Shown here piece after piece: positions 16,697-25,534 of a DNA stretch of 64,000 nt. The first letter of the stretch is position 1; every line of letters starts with the position of its first letter. Position numbers and translations under genes: made by a program. Under the pieces are notes generated by a model. It made no database searches. It had not been told where the DNA came from and worked only from the letters and a program-made list of their open reading frames with translations. Origin of the DNA: Wenzhouxiangella marina (GTDB taxonomy: Bacteria; Pseudomonadota; Gammaproteobacteria; Xanthomonadales; Wenzhouxiangellaceae); contig NZ_CP012154.1 of the NCBI RefSeq assembly GCF_001187785.1, positions 1,668,501-1,732,500 of the forward strand. The letters run 5' to 3'.

Positions 16697-17681
16697 CGCT
16701 GCCGACCTTGCCCCTGAAGACCCAGTAGGTCCAGGCCGTGTAGCCCAGGATGATCGGGATCAGGAACAGGACGCCGACCAGCAGGAACAGCTGACTTCCG
16801 GGATCCGAGGCGGCGTCCCAGAAGGTGTGGTCGGGGGGCACGGCATAGGGCCATTGGGTGATCAGTAGACCGATGTAGAACAACGCGAACAGGGCCATCG
16901 ACCCGATGAAGGGCAGGGCTTCAGCGCGTTTCCGCAGCCAGTGGAAGACTGCCAGGGCCATGATCAGGGTCAGGGCCGGGAACAGCCACAGCCAGCTCAG
17001 GTTGTCGAACCAGCGGCTCATGACCCGTTCGTGAGCCAGTGGCGTCCACAGGCTGACCAGCACGAAGAAGCCGAGCACGATGCCCAGCAACCAGGGCGCC
17101 AGACGAAAAGCCCACTGCTGGGTGCGCCCTTCGGTCTTCAGGATGGTCCAGGTCACGCCGAGCAGGGCGTAGCCGGCGACCACGCCGAGGCCAGTCATCA
17201 GCGTGAACGGTGTCAGCCAGTCGAAGGCGCCGCCGACGTAGCGAAAGCCATCCGTCTCGAACCCCTGGATGTAGGCGCCGACGACGGCGCCCTGGGCAAA
17301 GGAGGCGACGGTCGAGCCACCGAAGAAGGCCCGGTCCCACCAATGGCGCTGGCTGCCGGCCTTGAAACGGAACTCGAAGGCCACACCGCGGAAGATCAGG
17401 CCGGCCAGCAGCAGGAAGACCCCCAGGTACAGGGCCGGCAGGAAGACCGCGTAGATCATCGGGAATGCGGCGAGCAGACCGGCACCACCCAGGACCAGCC
17501 AGGTCTCATTGCCATCCCAGACCGGAGCCACCGAGTTCATCATCGCATCGCGCGATTCATCGTCCGGCGCAAAGGGAAAGAGGATGCCCACGCCCAGATC
17601 GAAACCATCCATGAGCACGTACATGAACACGCCAAGGCCGATGATGCCGACCCAGATGAGCGTCAGATCGATCAATTCCAT
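16680..17681 (-). CDS. cydB: Cytochrome bd-type quinol oxidase subunit II (CioB/CydB)
   Basis: This 333-residue membrane subunit supports the catalytic subunit I in quinol oxidation by oxygen. The N-terminus VGIIGLGVFMYVLMDGFDLGVG, with the acidic MDGFDLG motif, and WDGNETWLVLGGAGL are strict family signatures. TAWTYWVFRGKV near the C-terminus is also typical. The length is that of the shorter, cyanide-insensitive (CioB-like) branch rather than Escherichia coli CydB (379). It begins 2 bases after the cydA stop. No CydX-like small gene fits between cydB and cydD. Confidence 0.93.
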   Translation of the reverse strand: MELIDLTLIWVGIIGLGVFMYVLMDGFDLGVGILFPFAPDDESRDAMMNSVAPVWDGNETWLVLGGAGLLAAFPMIYAVFLPALYLGVFLLLAGLIFRGVAFEFRFKAGSQRHWWDRAFFGGSTVASFAQGAVVGAYIQGFETDGFRYVGGAFDWLTPFTLMTGLGVVAGYALLGVTWTILKTEGRTQQWAFRLAPWLLGIVLGFFVLVSLWTPLAHERVMSRWFDNLSWLWLFPALTLIMALAVFHWLRKRAEALPFIGSMALFALFYIGLLITQWPYAVPPDHTFWDAASDPGSQLFLLVGVLFLIPIILGYTAWTYWVFRGKVGSGGYGH

Positions 17682-17683
17682 GG

Positions 17684-19093
17684 TCAGGACTCCCGTTGGC
17701 TGTTGAGTTCCACGGCGCCAGCGGGCACCGCGGACCAGGGACGCTTCGGCCGCGCCGCCCGGTCGTCATCGGCTGCTTCGATGGGATCGGGCCCGGCCAG
17801 AATGACGCGCCGCAGGTAGATCAGGCCGGCGCTGAAGACCACGGCGTACACGGCGATGTAGCCGAGCAGCGTGGCCAGCGCCATCCAGCCGCTCAGTGAG
17901 GGGGTGACGGCGTCTTCGATGCGCAGAAGGCCGTAGATGATCCAGGGCTGTCGGCCGATTTCGGTGACGAACCAGCCGGCCAGAACGGCGATGAAGGGCA
18001 GCGGGGGCATGAGGCTGATCAGTTTGAGCAGGCGCGTCGACTCGAACAGGCGGCCGCGCCAGAGCTGCCAGGCCCCGGCAAGGGAGACGAAGATGAACAG
18101 CATGCCCAGACCGACCATGATCCGGAAGGACCAGAACACCGGTCCGACCGGCGGCCGATCTTCCGCCGGCACCGAGGTCAGGCCCTGGACCTCGCCATCG
18201 AGGCTATGGGTCAGGATCAGGCTTCCAAGGCGCGGAATGGCGATCTCGAAATGATTGGTCTCGGCCTCGGAATCGGGGATGGCGAACAGGATCAGTGGTG
18301 CGCCCTGCCGCGTCTCCCAGTGCCCTTCCATCGCCGCCACCTTGATCGGTTGATGCTCGAGGGTGTTGAGGCCGTGCAGGTCGCCGACCAGCAATTGCAG
18401 GGGCGTGGCCACGGCCAGCATCACGATGCACATGCGAAGCGCCTTGCGGCTGGAGCGCGGGTTGCGCCCGCGCACGAGATACCAGGCGCTGACCCCCGCG
18501 ACGACGAAGCCCCCGGTGATGAAGGAAGCCAGCGCCATATGGCTGAAGCGATAGGGCAGGGAGGCGTTGAAGATGGCTTCGCGCCAGGAGGTCATCTGGA
18601 CCAGGCCATCGACCATTTCGATGCCCGCCGGCGTGTGCATCCAGCTGTTGGCCGACAGGATCCAGAAGGAGGAGATGAAGGTGCCGATGGCCACCATGCA
18701 GGCGGCGAACAGGTGCAGGCCTGGTGGTACCTTGTCGCGACCGAACAGCAGGATGCCCAGGAAGGTCGCTTCGAGGAAGAAGGCGGTGACGACTTCGTAG
18801 CTCAGCACCGGACCGAGGAAGTTGGCCGAGGAATAGGCAAACACGCTCCAGTTGGTGCCGAACTGGAAGGCCATGACGATGCCGGAGACCACGCCCATGC
18901 CGAAGACGATGGCGAAGATCCGGATCCAGAACTGGGAGAGCTTCTGATAGACCGGGTCACCGGTGCGGAAGGCGATGGCTTCGAGAACGGCGATGTAGGA
19001 GGCCAGACCGATGGTGAATACTGGGAAGATGGCGTGGAAGGAGACCACGAAGGCGAACTGGATTCGCGAGAGCAGCAGGGGATCGAGTTCCAT
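17684..19093 (-). CDS. cydA: Cytochrome bd-type quinol oxidase subunit I, CIO (short Q-loop) type
   Basis: This 469-residue catalytic subunit oxidises quinol and reduces oxygen to water in the inner membrane. Family signatures include RIQFAFVVSFHAIFP (haem ligand His), GVVSGIVMAFQFGTNW, FLEATFLGILLFG, the VGDLHGLNTLEHQP loop and WFVTEIGRQPWIIYG. The length and these segments match the cyanide-insensitive CioA branch with a short Q-loop rather than the 522-residue Escherichia coli CydA. It heads a cydABDC operon with a palindromic operator directly upstream, implying regulated expression, probably by oxygen, redox or nitric oxide. Confidence 0.94.
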   Translation of the reverse strand: MELDPLLLSRIQFAFVVSFHAIFPVFTIGLASYIAVLEAIAFRTGDPVYQKLSQFWIRIFAIVFGMGVVSGIVMAFQFGTNWSVFAYSSANFLGPVLSYEVVTAFFLEATFLGILLFGRDKVPPGLHLFAACMVAIGTFISSFWILSANSWMHTPAGIEMVDGLVQMTSWREAIFNASLPYRFSHMALASFITGGFVVAGVSAWYLVRGRNPRSSRKALRMCIVMLAVATPLQLLVGDLHGLNTLEHQPIKVAAMEGHWETRQGAPLILFAIPDSEAETNHFEIAIPRLGSLILTHSLDGEVQGLTSVPAEDRPPVGPVFWSFRIMVGLGMLFIFVSLAGAWQLWRGRLFESTRLLKLISLMPPLPFIAVLAGWFVTEIGRQPWIIYGLLRIEDAVTPSLSGWMALATLLGYIAVYAVVFSAGLIYLRRVILAGPDPIEAADDDRAARPKRPWSAVPAGAVELNSQRES

Positions 19094-19116
19094 CAGGAGA
19101 CTCCGGTGCGAACTGT

Positions 19117-19142
19117 GTTACATCATAACATTCTGATGTAAC
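19117..19142. promoter_or_regulatory. Palindromic operator over the cydA promoter
   Basis: A perfect inverted repeat, GTTACATCA and TGATGTAAC separated by 8 bases, lies 24 bases before cydA. On the minus strand a TATGAT -10-like hexamer (19127-19122) lies inside the repeat, so a bound protein would block RNA polymerase. The repeat does not match the FNR site (TTGAT-N4-ATCAA). The regulator is unknown; Rrf2 or TetR families are possible by symmetry and length only. Confidence 0.6.
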
Positions 19143-19159
19143 GTCCATGCACGATTTCT

Positions 19160-19570
19160 TCATTCCACGAGGCTGATCAGAACCCGTCTTCGATGCGCTG
19201 CGGCGCGATGCTCCCAGAGGTAGATGCCCTGCCAGGTGCCGAGGGCCAGGCGGCCAGCCTCGACCGGAACGCTCAGCTCGGTCTGGGTCAGGATGCTGCG
19301 GATGTGGGCGGACATGTCGTCGGGACCTTCGGCGCGGTGCAGGAAGCGGGGGTCGCCGTCGAGGACGGCCTCGCGCATCCAGGTTTCCAGGTCCCGGTGG
19401 ACGTCCGGATCCGCGTTCTCGGTGATCAGCAGGGACGCCGAGGTGTGCTGGATGAACAGATGGCACAGGCCCTGGTTGGCGCCGAGCTCGGCCAGGCTGT
19501 CGTTAATGCGATGGTCGAGTCGGAGCAGGCCCCGACCCTGGGTGCGCAGTTCGATCAGCGAGCGCTTCAT
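19160..19570 (-). CDS. yjbQ: YjbQ family protein (UPF0047, thiamine-phosphate-synthase-like side activity)
   Basis: This 136-residue cytoplasmic protein belongs to the UPF0047/YjbQ family, small trimeric proteins with weak thiamine-phosphate synthase activity and unclear primary role. Family motifs are [17 protein letters not shown] with [16 protein letters not shown], the [15 protein letters not shown] segment with the conserved His and Asp, and [15 protein letters not shown] near the C-terminus. The ATG at 19570 overlaps the prfA stop by 4 bases, so it is translated from the hemA-prfA transcript. Confidence 0.9.
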   Translation of the reverse strand: MKRSLIELRTQGRGLLRLDHRINDSLAELGANQGLCHLFIQHTSASLLITENADPDVHRDLETWMREAVLDGDPRFLHRAEGPDDMSAHIRSILTQTELSVPVEAGRLALGTWQGIYLWEHRAAAHRRRVLISLVE

Positions 19571-20649
19571 CGGGCCAGCTCGGCCAGCAGCTCGGCCTGA
19601 TGGGCCTCGATCAGCGGGCCGATGACGGGCTCGAGATCGCCTTCCAGCACGCGGTCGAGTTCGTAGATCGTCAGCCCGATCCGGTGGTCCGTGATCCGGC
19701 CCTGGGGGTAGTTGTAGGTGCGGATGCGCTCCGAGCGATCGCCCGATCCCACCTGCAACTTGCGGTCGGCGGCCCGTTCGCTGCGCTGCTTTTCCTGTTC
19801 GGCTTCGAGCAGGCGTGCGCTGAGCAGGCTCATGGCGCGGGCCTTGTTCTTGTGCTGGCTGCGTTCGTCCTGGCACTCGACCACGATGCCGGAGGGCAGG
19901 TGGGTGATGCGGATGGCCGAGTCGGTGGTGTTGACGTGCTGACCACCGGCGCCCGAGGCCCGGAAGGTGTCGATCCGCAGCTCATTCGGGTTGATTTCGA
20001 TCTGGTCCACGCCTTCGACTTCGGGCAGGATCGCGACGGTGCAGGCGGAGGTGTGGATGCGACCCTGGGACTCGGTGGCCGGAACGCGCTGCACGCGGTG
20101 CACGCCGGATTCGAACTTCAGGCGCGAATAGGCGCCCTGACCGATGATGCGGGCGATGACTTCGCGAAAGCCTCCGGCCTCGCTGGCCTGGGAGGACAGG
20201 ATCTCGACGGACCAGCGCCTGGACTCCGCGTAGCGTGTGTACATGCGGAGCAGGTCGCCGGCGAACAGGGCCGCTTCCTGGCCACCGGTACCGGCCCGGA
20301 TTTCGAGAAAGATGTTGCGATCGTCGTTGGGGTCTCGCGGCAGCAGGCGACGCTCCAGTTCCCCTTCCAGTGCTGTTTCTCGTGCTTCGCTGCTCTTCAG
20401 CTCCTCGGCGGCGAGTTCGGCCAGTTCGGGATCGTCTTCCCGCGCCATGACGCGAGCCTCCTCGACGGCTTGGCGAATCGATTCGAGCTCGTTGAGGATG
20501 GCGATGATCGGTTCCAGCTCGCCGTATTCCTTCGATAGCTCCTGGAAGCGCTGGCGCTGGGCGATGATCTCGGGATCGGCGAGCAGGCGCTCGACCTCCT
20601 CGAAGCGTTCACGCGCCTCGCTCAGGCGCTGGAGAATGCCGGGATTCAA
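19567..20649 (-). CDS. prfA: Peptide chain release factor 1
   Basis: This 360-residue factor ends translation at UAA and UAG. It has the GGQ loop in [18 protein letters not shown], the region that triggers peptide release, and an RF1-type anticodon loop in [15 protein letters not shown] (PAT, typical of RF1). The start is a TTG at 20649, forming a TTGA overlap with the hemA stop. No ATG exists at a suitable position, and the N-terminus [22 protein letters not shown] fits RF1. hemA-prfA is a conserved gammaproteobacterial pair. Confidence 0.95.
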   Translation of the reverse strand: MNPGILQRLSEARERFEEVERLLADPEIIAQRQRFQELSKEYGELEPIIAILNELESIRQAVEEARVMAREDDPELAELAAEELKSSEARETALEGELERRLLPRDPNDDRNIFLEIRAGTGGQEAALFAGDLLRMYTRYAESRRWSVEILSSQASEAGGFREVIARIIGQGAYSRLKFESGVHRVQRVPATESQGRIHTSACTVAILPEVEGVDQIEINPNELRIDTFRASGAGGQHVNTTDSAIRITHLPSGIVVECQDERSQHKNKARAMSLLSARLLEAEQEKQRSERAADRKLQVGSGDRSERIRTYNYPQGRITDHRIGLTIYELDRVLEGDLEPVIGPLIEAHQAELLAELAR

Positions 20650-21902
20650 GCGGGATCGTCCTCGAAGAAGAAGCGCGCGGCGGCGAGCAGGTCCTTGTCG
20701 GCCTGTTCCGCCGCCTGGCGCAGTCGGATGCTGGGCCCGTGCAGCAGGCGATTGACCAGGCGGTGTCCGAAACGTTGCAACACGTCCTCCGGATTCTGGC
20801 CGGCCGCGATCTGGGCGCGCGCTTCGTCGAGCAGTCGATCGCGCTCGCCCTGTGCCTGGCGCCTGAGCTGTTTGAGGGTGGTGCTCGATTCGTGCAGATG
20901 GAGCCAGCGCTCGAAGGCGATGACTTCCGAGTCGATCAGGTCCATCGCGTGACGCAAGGCATCCTGGCGCCGCTGCTGGTTCTTCTCGATGATCTCGTGC
21001 AGGTCGTCGATCGTGTACAGGAACAGGTCGTCCAGGTCCGAGCTGTCCGGGGCAATGTTGCGCGGCACCGCGAGATCCAGGGCGAACAGTGGGCGGTGCC
21101 GGCGCTCGCCGATGGCCCGGTCGAGCATGTCCCGGGTCACGACGGCCTCGGGGCTGGCCGTGCAGGCAATCAGCAGATCATGCTGGGGCAGCAGCGAGGG
21201 CAGGGCGTCCAGGCCATGGCTGGCGGCCGAAAAGCGTTCGGCCAGGGCGCGCGCGCGTTCGATCGACCGGTTGACGATGGTGAGCTGCCCCATGCCGGAG
21301 TCGTTGAAGTGCGTGGCACAGTCCTCGATCATCTCGCCGGCCCCGACCAGCAGCGCCGAGCGGCCTTCGAGGGGACCGAAGATCTGACGAGCCAGTCGCA
21401 GGGCAGCAAAGGGCAGGGTGACCGGATCGCGGCCGATGCCGGTTTCCGAGCGAACGCGCTTGGCGCCGGCAAAGGCATGCTGGAACATGCGGTCCAGTCG
21501 CGTGTCCAGCGTGGATGCGTCGTTGGCCTGCTGCCAGCTCTGCTTGACCTGGCCGGCCACCTGCGGCTCTCCGATGATCATCGAATCGGCGCCGCTGACG
21601 ACCTTGATGAGATGGAAAAGGCTGGCCGAGCCTTCCAGTTGGTAGAGGTGCTCCTGGTATTGACCGATGCCGAGACCATGCCATTGGTGCAGCCAATCGG
21701 CGGCCTCCCGCATGGTAGTCTGGGAGCCCGACAGATAGAGTTCGGTGCGATTGCAGGTGCTCAGGATCGCGCAGCCCTCGACCGAGGGAACGGCGGCCAG
21801 ACTCTGCAAGGCGTCGGGCAGACGTTCGGCCGCAAACGCCAGCCGCTCGCGAATGGCGATCGGGGCGGTCTGGTGGCTGATTCCCAAGACGAAAAGCGAC
21901 AT
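20646..21902 (-). CDS. hemA: Glutamyl-tRNA reductase
   Basis: This 418-residue enzyme reduces glutamyl-tRNA to glutamate-1-semialdehyde, the first step of tetrapyrrole synthesis. It begins [19 protein letters not shown] and carries the catalytic Cys in [11 protein letters not shown] near residue 50. [19 protein letters not shown] and the NADPH-binding [10 protein letters not shown] follow. The ATG at 21902 was chosen because it gives the standard N-terminus. This ATG overlaps by 2 bases the start codon of the divergent TPR gene. A TATTTT box lies 7 bases before the ATG, so the mRNA could be leaderless. Overlap with prfA is 4 bases. Confidence 0.95.
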   Translation of the reverse strand: MSLFVLGISHQTAPIAIRERLAFAAERLPDALQSLAAVPSVEGCAILSTCNRTELYLSGSQTTMREAADWLHQWHGLGIGQYQEHLYQLEGSASLFHLIKVVSGADSMIIGEPQVAGQVKQSWQQANDASTLDTRLDRMFQHAFAGAKRVRSETGIGRDPVTLPFAALRLARQIFGPLEGRSALLVGAGEMIEDCATHFNDSGMGQLTIVNRSIERARALAERFSAASHGLDALPSLLPQHDLLIACTASPEAVVTRDMLDRAIGERRHRPLFALDLAVPRNIAPDSSDLDDLFLYTIDDLHEIIEKNQQRRQDALRHAMDLIDSEVIAFERWLHLHESSTTLKQLRRQAQGERDRLLDEARAQIAAGQNPEDVLQRFGHRLVNRLLHGPSIRLRQAAEQADKDLLAAARFFFEDDPA

Positions 21903-23682
21903 GCAGATCAAAATAGCAGACAAACTCCCCATTTTCGTATGGAAGCTCCGGCGGCGCAAGCAAAGCGCCTTGATCGTGCTGGCAGCCTTGCTGCTTGCGG
22001 CCTGTGCGGGTGTCGAAACCACCGAATCCGAGCCGGCTGCGGCGCCTGCATCCACCGATCAGGCCAGCGAGCCGGTCCGCCGATCCGCTGACGACATCGA
22101 CCCCGATCTGCTCTTCCACGCCCTGGCGGCCGAACGTCTGGCGGCCGAAGGCAACGACTTCGAAGCCTTCGAGCATGCCTATCAGGCAGCGCTGCTGTCC
22201 GAGAATCCCGAGACTGCCCGTCAGGCCGTGAGTCTGGCCATGCGGGTCGGTGACTGGGCAGGTGTGGTCGCCGCTGCCGAGCGTTGGCAGGCCCTGGCGC
22301 CGGAGCTCGAGGCAGCCGAGCAACTGATCGTCCTGGGCCTGATCAACCAGGGCCAGGTAGACGCGGCTTCCGGGCGCCTGGCCCGAAAGATCGGGCAGGC
22401 CGATGACCGCTCCGAGGCCTGGCGCGAGGCGACCCTGATGGTGGCTGCCGCGGAACAGGACGCCAATGCCCTGGCGGCCTTCGATGCGCTCGCCGAGCAG
22501 GCGCCAGTGGACGATTCCGGGCAAGTCATGGAGAGCCGCAGCCTGTTGCTCTGGCAGCTGGGGAATGCAGCCGAGGCCTACGCCCTGGCGTCCGAGGCGG
22601 CCGACTCGGCCCCGACGCGGCGCCGGCAGGTCTGGGCCGCCCAGTTGGCTGCGGCCAACGAGGATTATCCGGCGGCGCTGGACTGGTATCGCCAGGCCCG
22701 CGCTACGGCGCCGGAAGATCGGGAACTGGCCATGGCCGAAGCCGAGGTGCTGCGGCAGATGGATCGAATGGACGAGGCCATCGCCGCGCTGCGCTCGGTG
22801 CCGGCGGATACCCGGACCCTGTACTCCTTGGGGCTCTACCTCTACCAGGCCGAGCGCCTGGAGGAGGCAGGCGCGGCCTGGCGGGAGCTGGCGGCGGTCG
22901 AGTCCCCGGCCGAGCCGATGCAGCATGCCTTCTTTACCGGCTTTCTGGCCGAGCTGCTGGAATTCGATGACGACGCCGAGCAATGGTACGCCCGGGTGGT
23001 CGAGGGTCCGGATGCCAATCGGGCCCTGCTGCGACGTGCGACCCTGGCGGGTCGCTCGGGCGATCTGATGAGCGCGCGCAATCTGCTGCGTGCCGTGCGC
23101 CTGGCCGGGGATGCCGAGTTGGCCGAAGAATCCTGGCTGCTCGAAGCCGAACTCCTGCGCGACGCCGGTCGCCCGGATGAGTGCGTCGACGTGCTGAGCG
23201 AGGTGCTGCGAGAACAACCCAGCGGCGTCTGGCTGCTGTATTCGCGAGCCCTCTGCGCGGTCGATGCCGACAATCTGGATCTGGCCGAACAGGACCTGCG
23301 CCGGATCATCCAGATGGATGGCGAGAATGCCGCGGCCCTCAATGCGCTCGGATACACCCTGACCGACCGCACGCGCCGCCACTCGGAAGCCCTCAGTCTG
23401 ATCGATCGAGCCTACGAACTCGATCCGGACGATCCGGCCATCCTCGATTCCATGGGCTGGGTCCGCTTTCGCCTGGGCAGGCCGGCCGAAGCTCTCGTCT
23501 ATCTCGAGCGGGCGCATGAAATCGACCAGAACCCGGAGATCGGTGCGCACCTGGCCGAGGTGCTCTGGACCCTGGACCGCCGGGATGAGGCGCGCAGCAT
23601 GCTCGACGAGCTGATCGAGGCGCATCCGGAGCATGCGGTGGTCGTCGATACCTGGCAGCGCCTGATCGGATCGGAGCCGTGA
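21901..23682 (+). CDS. TPR-repeat lipoprotein
   Basis: This 593-residue protein begins with a basic stretch (WKLRRRK), a hydrophobic segment and a lipobox, LLLAAC, so it is probably lipidated at the Cys near residue 35. The rest is alanine- and leucine-rich helices with tetratricopeptide repeats, for example LNALGYTLTDRTRRHSEAL and ILDSMGWVRFRLGRPAEAL near residues 480-535. Such proteins scaffold envelope complexes. The same position beside hemA and lolB is occupied by a TPR gene in many gammaproteobacteria. The ATG at 21901 overlaps the divergent hemA start codon; no ribosome site precedes it. The end overlaps lolB (GTGA). Confidence 0.85.
   Translation: MQIKIADKLPIFVWKLRRRKQSALIVLAALLLAACAGVETTESEPAAAPASTDQASEPVRRSADDIDPDLLFHALAAERLAAEGNDFEAFEHAYQAALLSENPETARQAVSLAMRVGDWAGVVAAAERWQALAPELEAAEQLIVLGLINQGQVDAASGRLARKIGQADDRSEAWREATLMVAAAEQDANALAAFDALAEQAPVDDSGQVMESRSLLLWQLGNAAEAYALASEAADSAPTRRRQVWAAQLAAANEDYPAALDWYRQARATAPEDRELAMAEAEVLRQMDRMDEAIAALRSVPADTRTLYSLGLYLYQAERLEEAGAAWRELAAVESPAEPMQHAFFTGFLAELLEFDDDAEQWYARVVEGPDANRALLRRATLAGRSGDLMSARNLLRAVRLAGDAELAEESWLLEAELLRDAGRPDECVDVLSEVLREQPSGVWLLYSRALCAVDADNLDLAEQDLRRIIQMDGENAAALNALGYTLTDRTRRHSEALSLIDRAYELDPDDPAILDSMGWVRFRLGRPAEALVYLERAHEIDQNPEIGAHLAEVLWTLDRRDEARSMLDELIEAHPEHAVVVDTWQRLIGSEP
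21910..21915 (-). promoter_or_regulatory. Possible -10 box giving a leaderless hemA mRNA
   Basis: On the minus strand TATTTT ends 7 bases before the hemA ATG, so transcription would start at or next to the A of the start codon. No ribosome-binding sequence is present between them. The -35 is not clear. Confidence 0.3.
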
Positions 23683-24302
23683 GTACCGGAATGGGCCGTG
23701 CGCCGTCGCGGCTCGCTCTGGTCCTGCTGACGATGGCACTGCTGGCGGCCTGTGCAAGCCGTGAGCAGCGTCCGGATGGCGCCTGGATGGTCGAGCGCGA
23801 GGCCTTGTTCGACCGTCACCCGGTCTGGTCGGTCAGCGGCCGAGTGGCGCTGTCCGACGGAGAACGGGGCGGTTCGCTTGCATTTCGCTGGGAGGCCGAA
23901 GCGGATCGCCATCGCATCGTGCTGCGGACCCTGGCCGGTGGCCGCCAGTGGCGTCTGGAATTCGATCCGGACGGTGCCGTGCTGGAAGGCAGTGAGGTGG
24001 GTCTGATCGAGGGTGAAGGCCCCGACCCACTCGTCGAGGCAGCGGTCGGCTGGCCGATTCCCGTGCGTGATCTGAGCTGGTGGATCCGCGGTCTCGTGCC
24101 CCCCGAAGGTACGACCCTTACCCGGTACGCCGAAGATGGCACGCTGGCCGAAGCCGTTGCACCCCCCTGGCGGCTCAGCTTTCAGCGCTATGCGCCGGGC
24201 CCCGAATCGGTGCTTCCCAGCCGCCTGCAGGCCGACAGCGCGCCCTATCGGGTGCGAATCGTGCTCAGGGATTGGCAATTCGGGGGTTCAACCGGGTCGT
24301 AA
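23679..24302 (+). CDS. lolB: Outer-membrane lipoprotein insertion receptor LolB
   Basis: This 207-residue lipoprotein receives lipoproteins from LolA and inserts them into the outer membrane. It has a lipobox (LLAACAS), then the LolB beta fold with WSVSGRVALSDGERGGSLAFRW (in part), a motif shared by LolB proteins. The VGWPIPVRDLSWWIRG segment near residue 125 is a strong LolB signature. The start is a GTG at 23679 overlapping the TPR stop; an ATG four codons later is possible. In many relatives ispE follows lolB; here a tRNA follows directly. Confidence 0.9.
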   Translation: MSTGMGRAPSRLALVLLTMALLAACASREQRPDGAWMVEREALFDRHPVWSVSGRVALSDGERGGSLAFRWEAEADRHRIVLRTLAGGRQWRLEFDPDGAVLEGSEVGLIEGEGPDPLVEAAVGWPIPVRDLSWWIRGLVPPEGTTLTRYAEDGTLAEAVAPPWRLSFQRYAPGPESVLPSRLQADSAPYRVRIVLRDWQFGGSTGS

Positions 24303-24314
24303 AATCGCTATAAT
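24287..24314 (+). promoter_or_regulatory. Promoter of tRNA-Gln (and probably prs)
   Basis: A perfect TATAAT (24309-24314) is preceded at 16 bases by TTCAAC (24287-24292), overlapping the 3' end of lolB. The sequence after the -10 is GC-rich (GCGCC), as in stable-RNA promoters under stringent control. Confidence 0.7.
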
Positions 24315-24370
24315 GCGCCTCGAATCGTGGAGGGTCTCGCGCGGGGAGCGCGAACCCGAGGCAGTTCTGC

Positions 24371-24447
24371 TGGGACGTCGCCAAGTTGGTTAAGGCACGG
24401 GGTTTTGATCCCCGCATTCGCAGGTTCGAGTCCTGCCGTCCCAGCCA
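24371..24447 (+). tRNA. tRNA-Gln (anticodon TTG)
   Basis: The cloverleaf has a 7-bp acceptor stem TGGGACG/CGTCCCA, an anticodon stem CGGGG/CCCCG with loop TTTTGAT (anticodon TTG), and a T-arm GCAGGTTCGAGTCCTGC. Discriminator G and an encoded CCA end it. Glutamine tRNA next to prs is a common gammaproteobacterial arrangement. Confidence 0.96.
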
Positions 24448-24511
24448 TTTCCCTGCCGATCGGAATTGAGGCCACCGGCGCCCTTCGTCCGCGCCGAACC
24501 CGGGAGTTGAC

Positions 24512-25465
24512 GTGACCCAGTCGTCCCTGATGGTGTTTTCCGGAACCGCCAACCCGGTTCTGGCCCAGTCGATCGCCGAATGTCTGGGCGTGCCCATGGG
24601 CCGCGCCAACGTCGGCCGTTTCAGTGATGGTGAAGTTGCCGTCGAGATCATGGAAAACGTTCGCGGTCGCGACGTCTACCTGATCCAGCCGACCTGTCAG
24701 CCCTCCGCCGAGAACTTCATGGAACTGGTTGTCATGGTCGATGCGCTCAAGCGTGCCTCGGCCTCGCGCGTGACTGCGGTCATCCCCTATTTCGGCTACG
24801 CCCGCCAGGATCGGCGGCCGCGCTCCTCGCGCGTGCCGATCACGGCCAAGGTGGCGGCGCGCATGATCAGCGTGGTTGGCACCGATCGTGTCGTGACCGT
24901 CGATCTGCACGCCGATCAGATCCAGGGCTTCTTCGACGTGCCCGTGGACAACGTCTACGCCTCGCCCCTGACCCTGGCCGACATCTGGAAGCACTACACC
25001 TCCGACGAGATCATCGTCGTCTCGCCCGACGTGGGCGGGGTGGTGCGGGCCCGCGCCATCGCCAAGCGTCTCGATACGGATCTGGCCATCATCGACAAAC
25101 GTCGTCCGCGCGCGAACGAAGCCACGGTGATGAACCTGATCGGTGACGTCGAAGACAAGATCTGCGTGCTGGTGGATGACATGATCGACACGGCCGGCAC
25201 GCTCTGTGCCGCCGCCGGCGCCCTGAAGGACAAGGGCGCGCGCCGCGTCGTGGCCTACTGCGTCCACCCGGTGCTTTCGGGCAAGGCGATCGACAACATC
25301 GAGGGCTCACGCCTCGACGAGATCGTCGTCACCGATACCATCCCCCTGAGCGAGCGGGCAGCCGCCTGTGACCGCATCCGCCAGCTCTCCGTCGCCCAGA
25401 TGCTCGCCGAGACCATCCGCCGCATGTCGGAAGGTGAGTCGGTCAGTTCCCTCTACGTCGATTGA
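24512..25465 (+). CDS. prs: Ribose-phosphate pyrophosphokinase
   Basis: This 317-residue enzyme makes PRPP from ribose 5-phosphate and ATP for nucleotide, His and Trp synthesis. It has the FSDGE motif in [12 protein letters not shown], the catalytic flexible loop [18 protein letters not shown], the [11 protein letters not shown] segment and the PRPP-binding loop [13 protein letters not shown]. The start is a GTG at 24512 with GGGAG 5 bases upstream. It is probably transcribed with the upstream tRNA. The genes rplY and pth, which often follow prs, are absent here. Confidence 0.97.
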   Translation: MTQSSLMVFSGTANPVLAQSIAECLGVPMGRANVGRFSDGEVAVEIMENVRGRDVYLIQPTCQPSAENFMELVVMVDALKRASASRVTAVIPYFGYARQDRRPRSSRVPITAKVAARMISVVGTDRVVTVDLHADQIQGFFDVPVDNVYASPLTLADIWKHYTSDEIIVVSPDVGGVVRARAIAKRLDTDLAIIDKRRPRANEATVMNLIGDVEDKICVLVDDMIDTAGTLCAAAGALKDKGARRVVAYCVHPVLSGKAIDNIEGSRLDEIVVTDTIPLSERAAACDRIRQLSVAQMLAETIRRMSEGESVSSLYVD

Positions 25466-25505
25466 TTCGGCTGCCCGGCGAGGCGGCCATTCCACTGCTT
25501 GCCCT

Positions 25506-25528
25506 CCGCCATCGTGTCCTGATGGCGG
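25506..25528. terminator. Hairpin between convergent prs and YfcC-like gene
   Basis: CCGCCATC and GATGGCGG form an 8-bp stem with a 7-base loop in the 69-base gap between two convergent stop codons. There is no strong T-run on either side, so termination efficiency is uncertain. Confidence 0.4.
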
Positions 25529-25534
25529 CGTCTG

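Noticed and set aside
16650-16720. A CydX-like small subunit gene between cydB and cydD
   Set aside because: cydB and cydD overlap by 17 bases, leaving no room, and no suitable small membrane frame was seen.
21178-23757. Very long open frame antisense to the TPR gene and running into hemA
   Set aside because: The sequence is low-complexity and arginine-rich where it leaves the TPR gene, while the plus strand encodes a clear lipoprotein and the hemA frame is well conserved.
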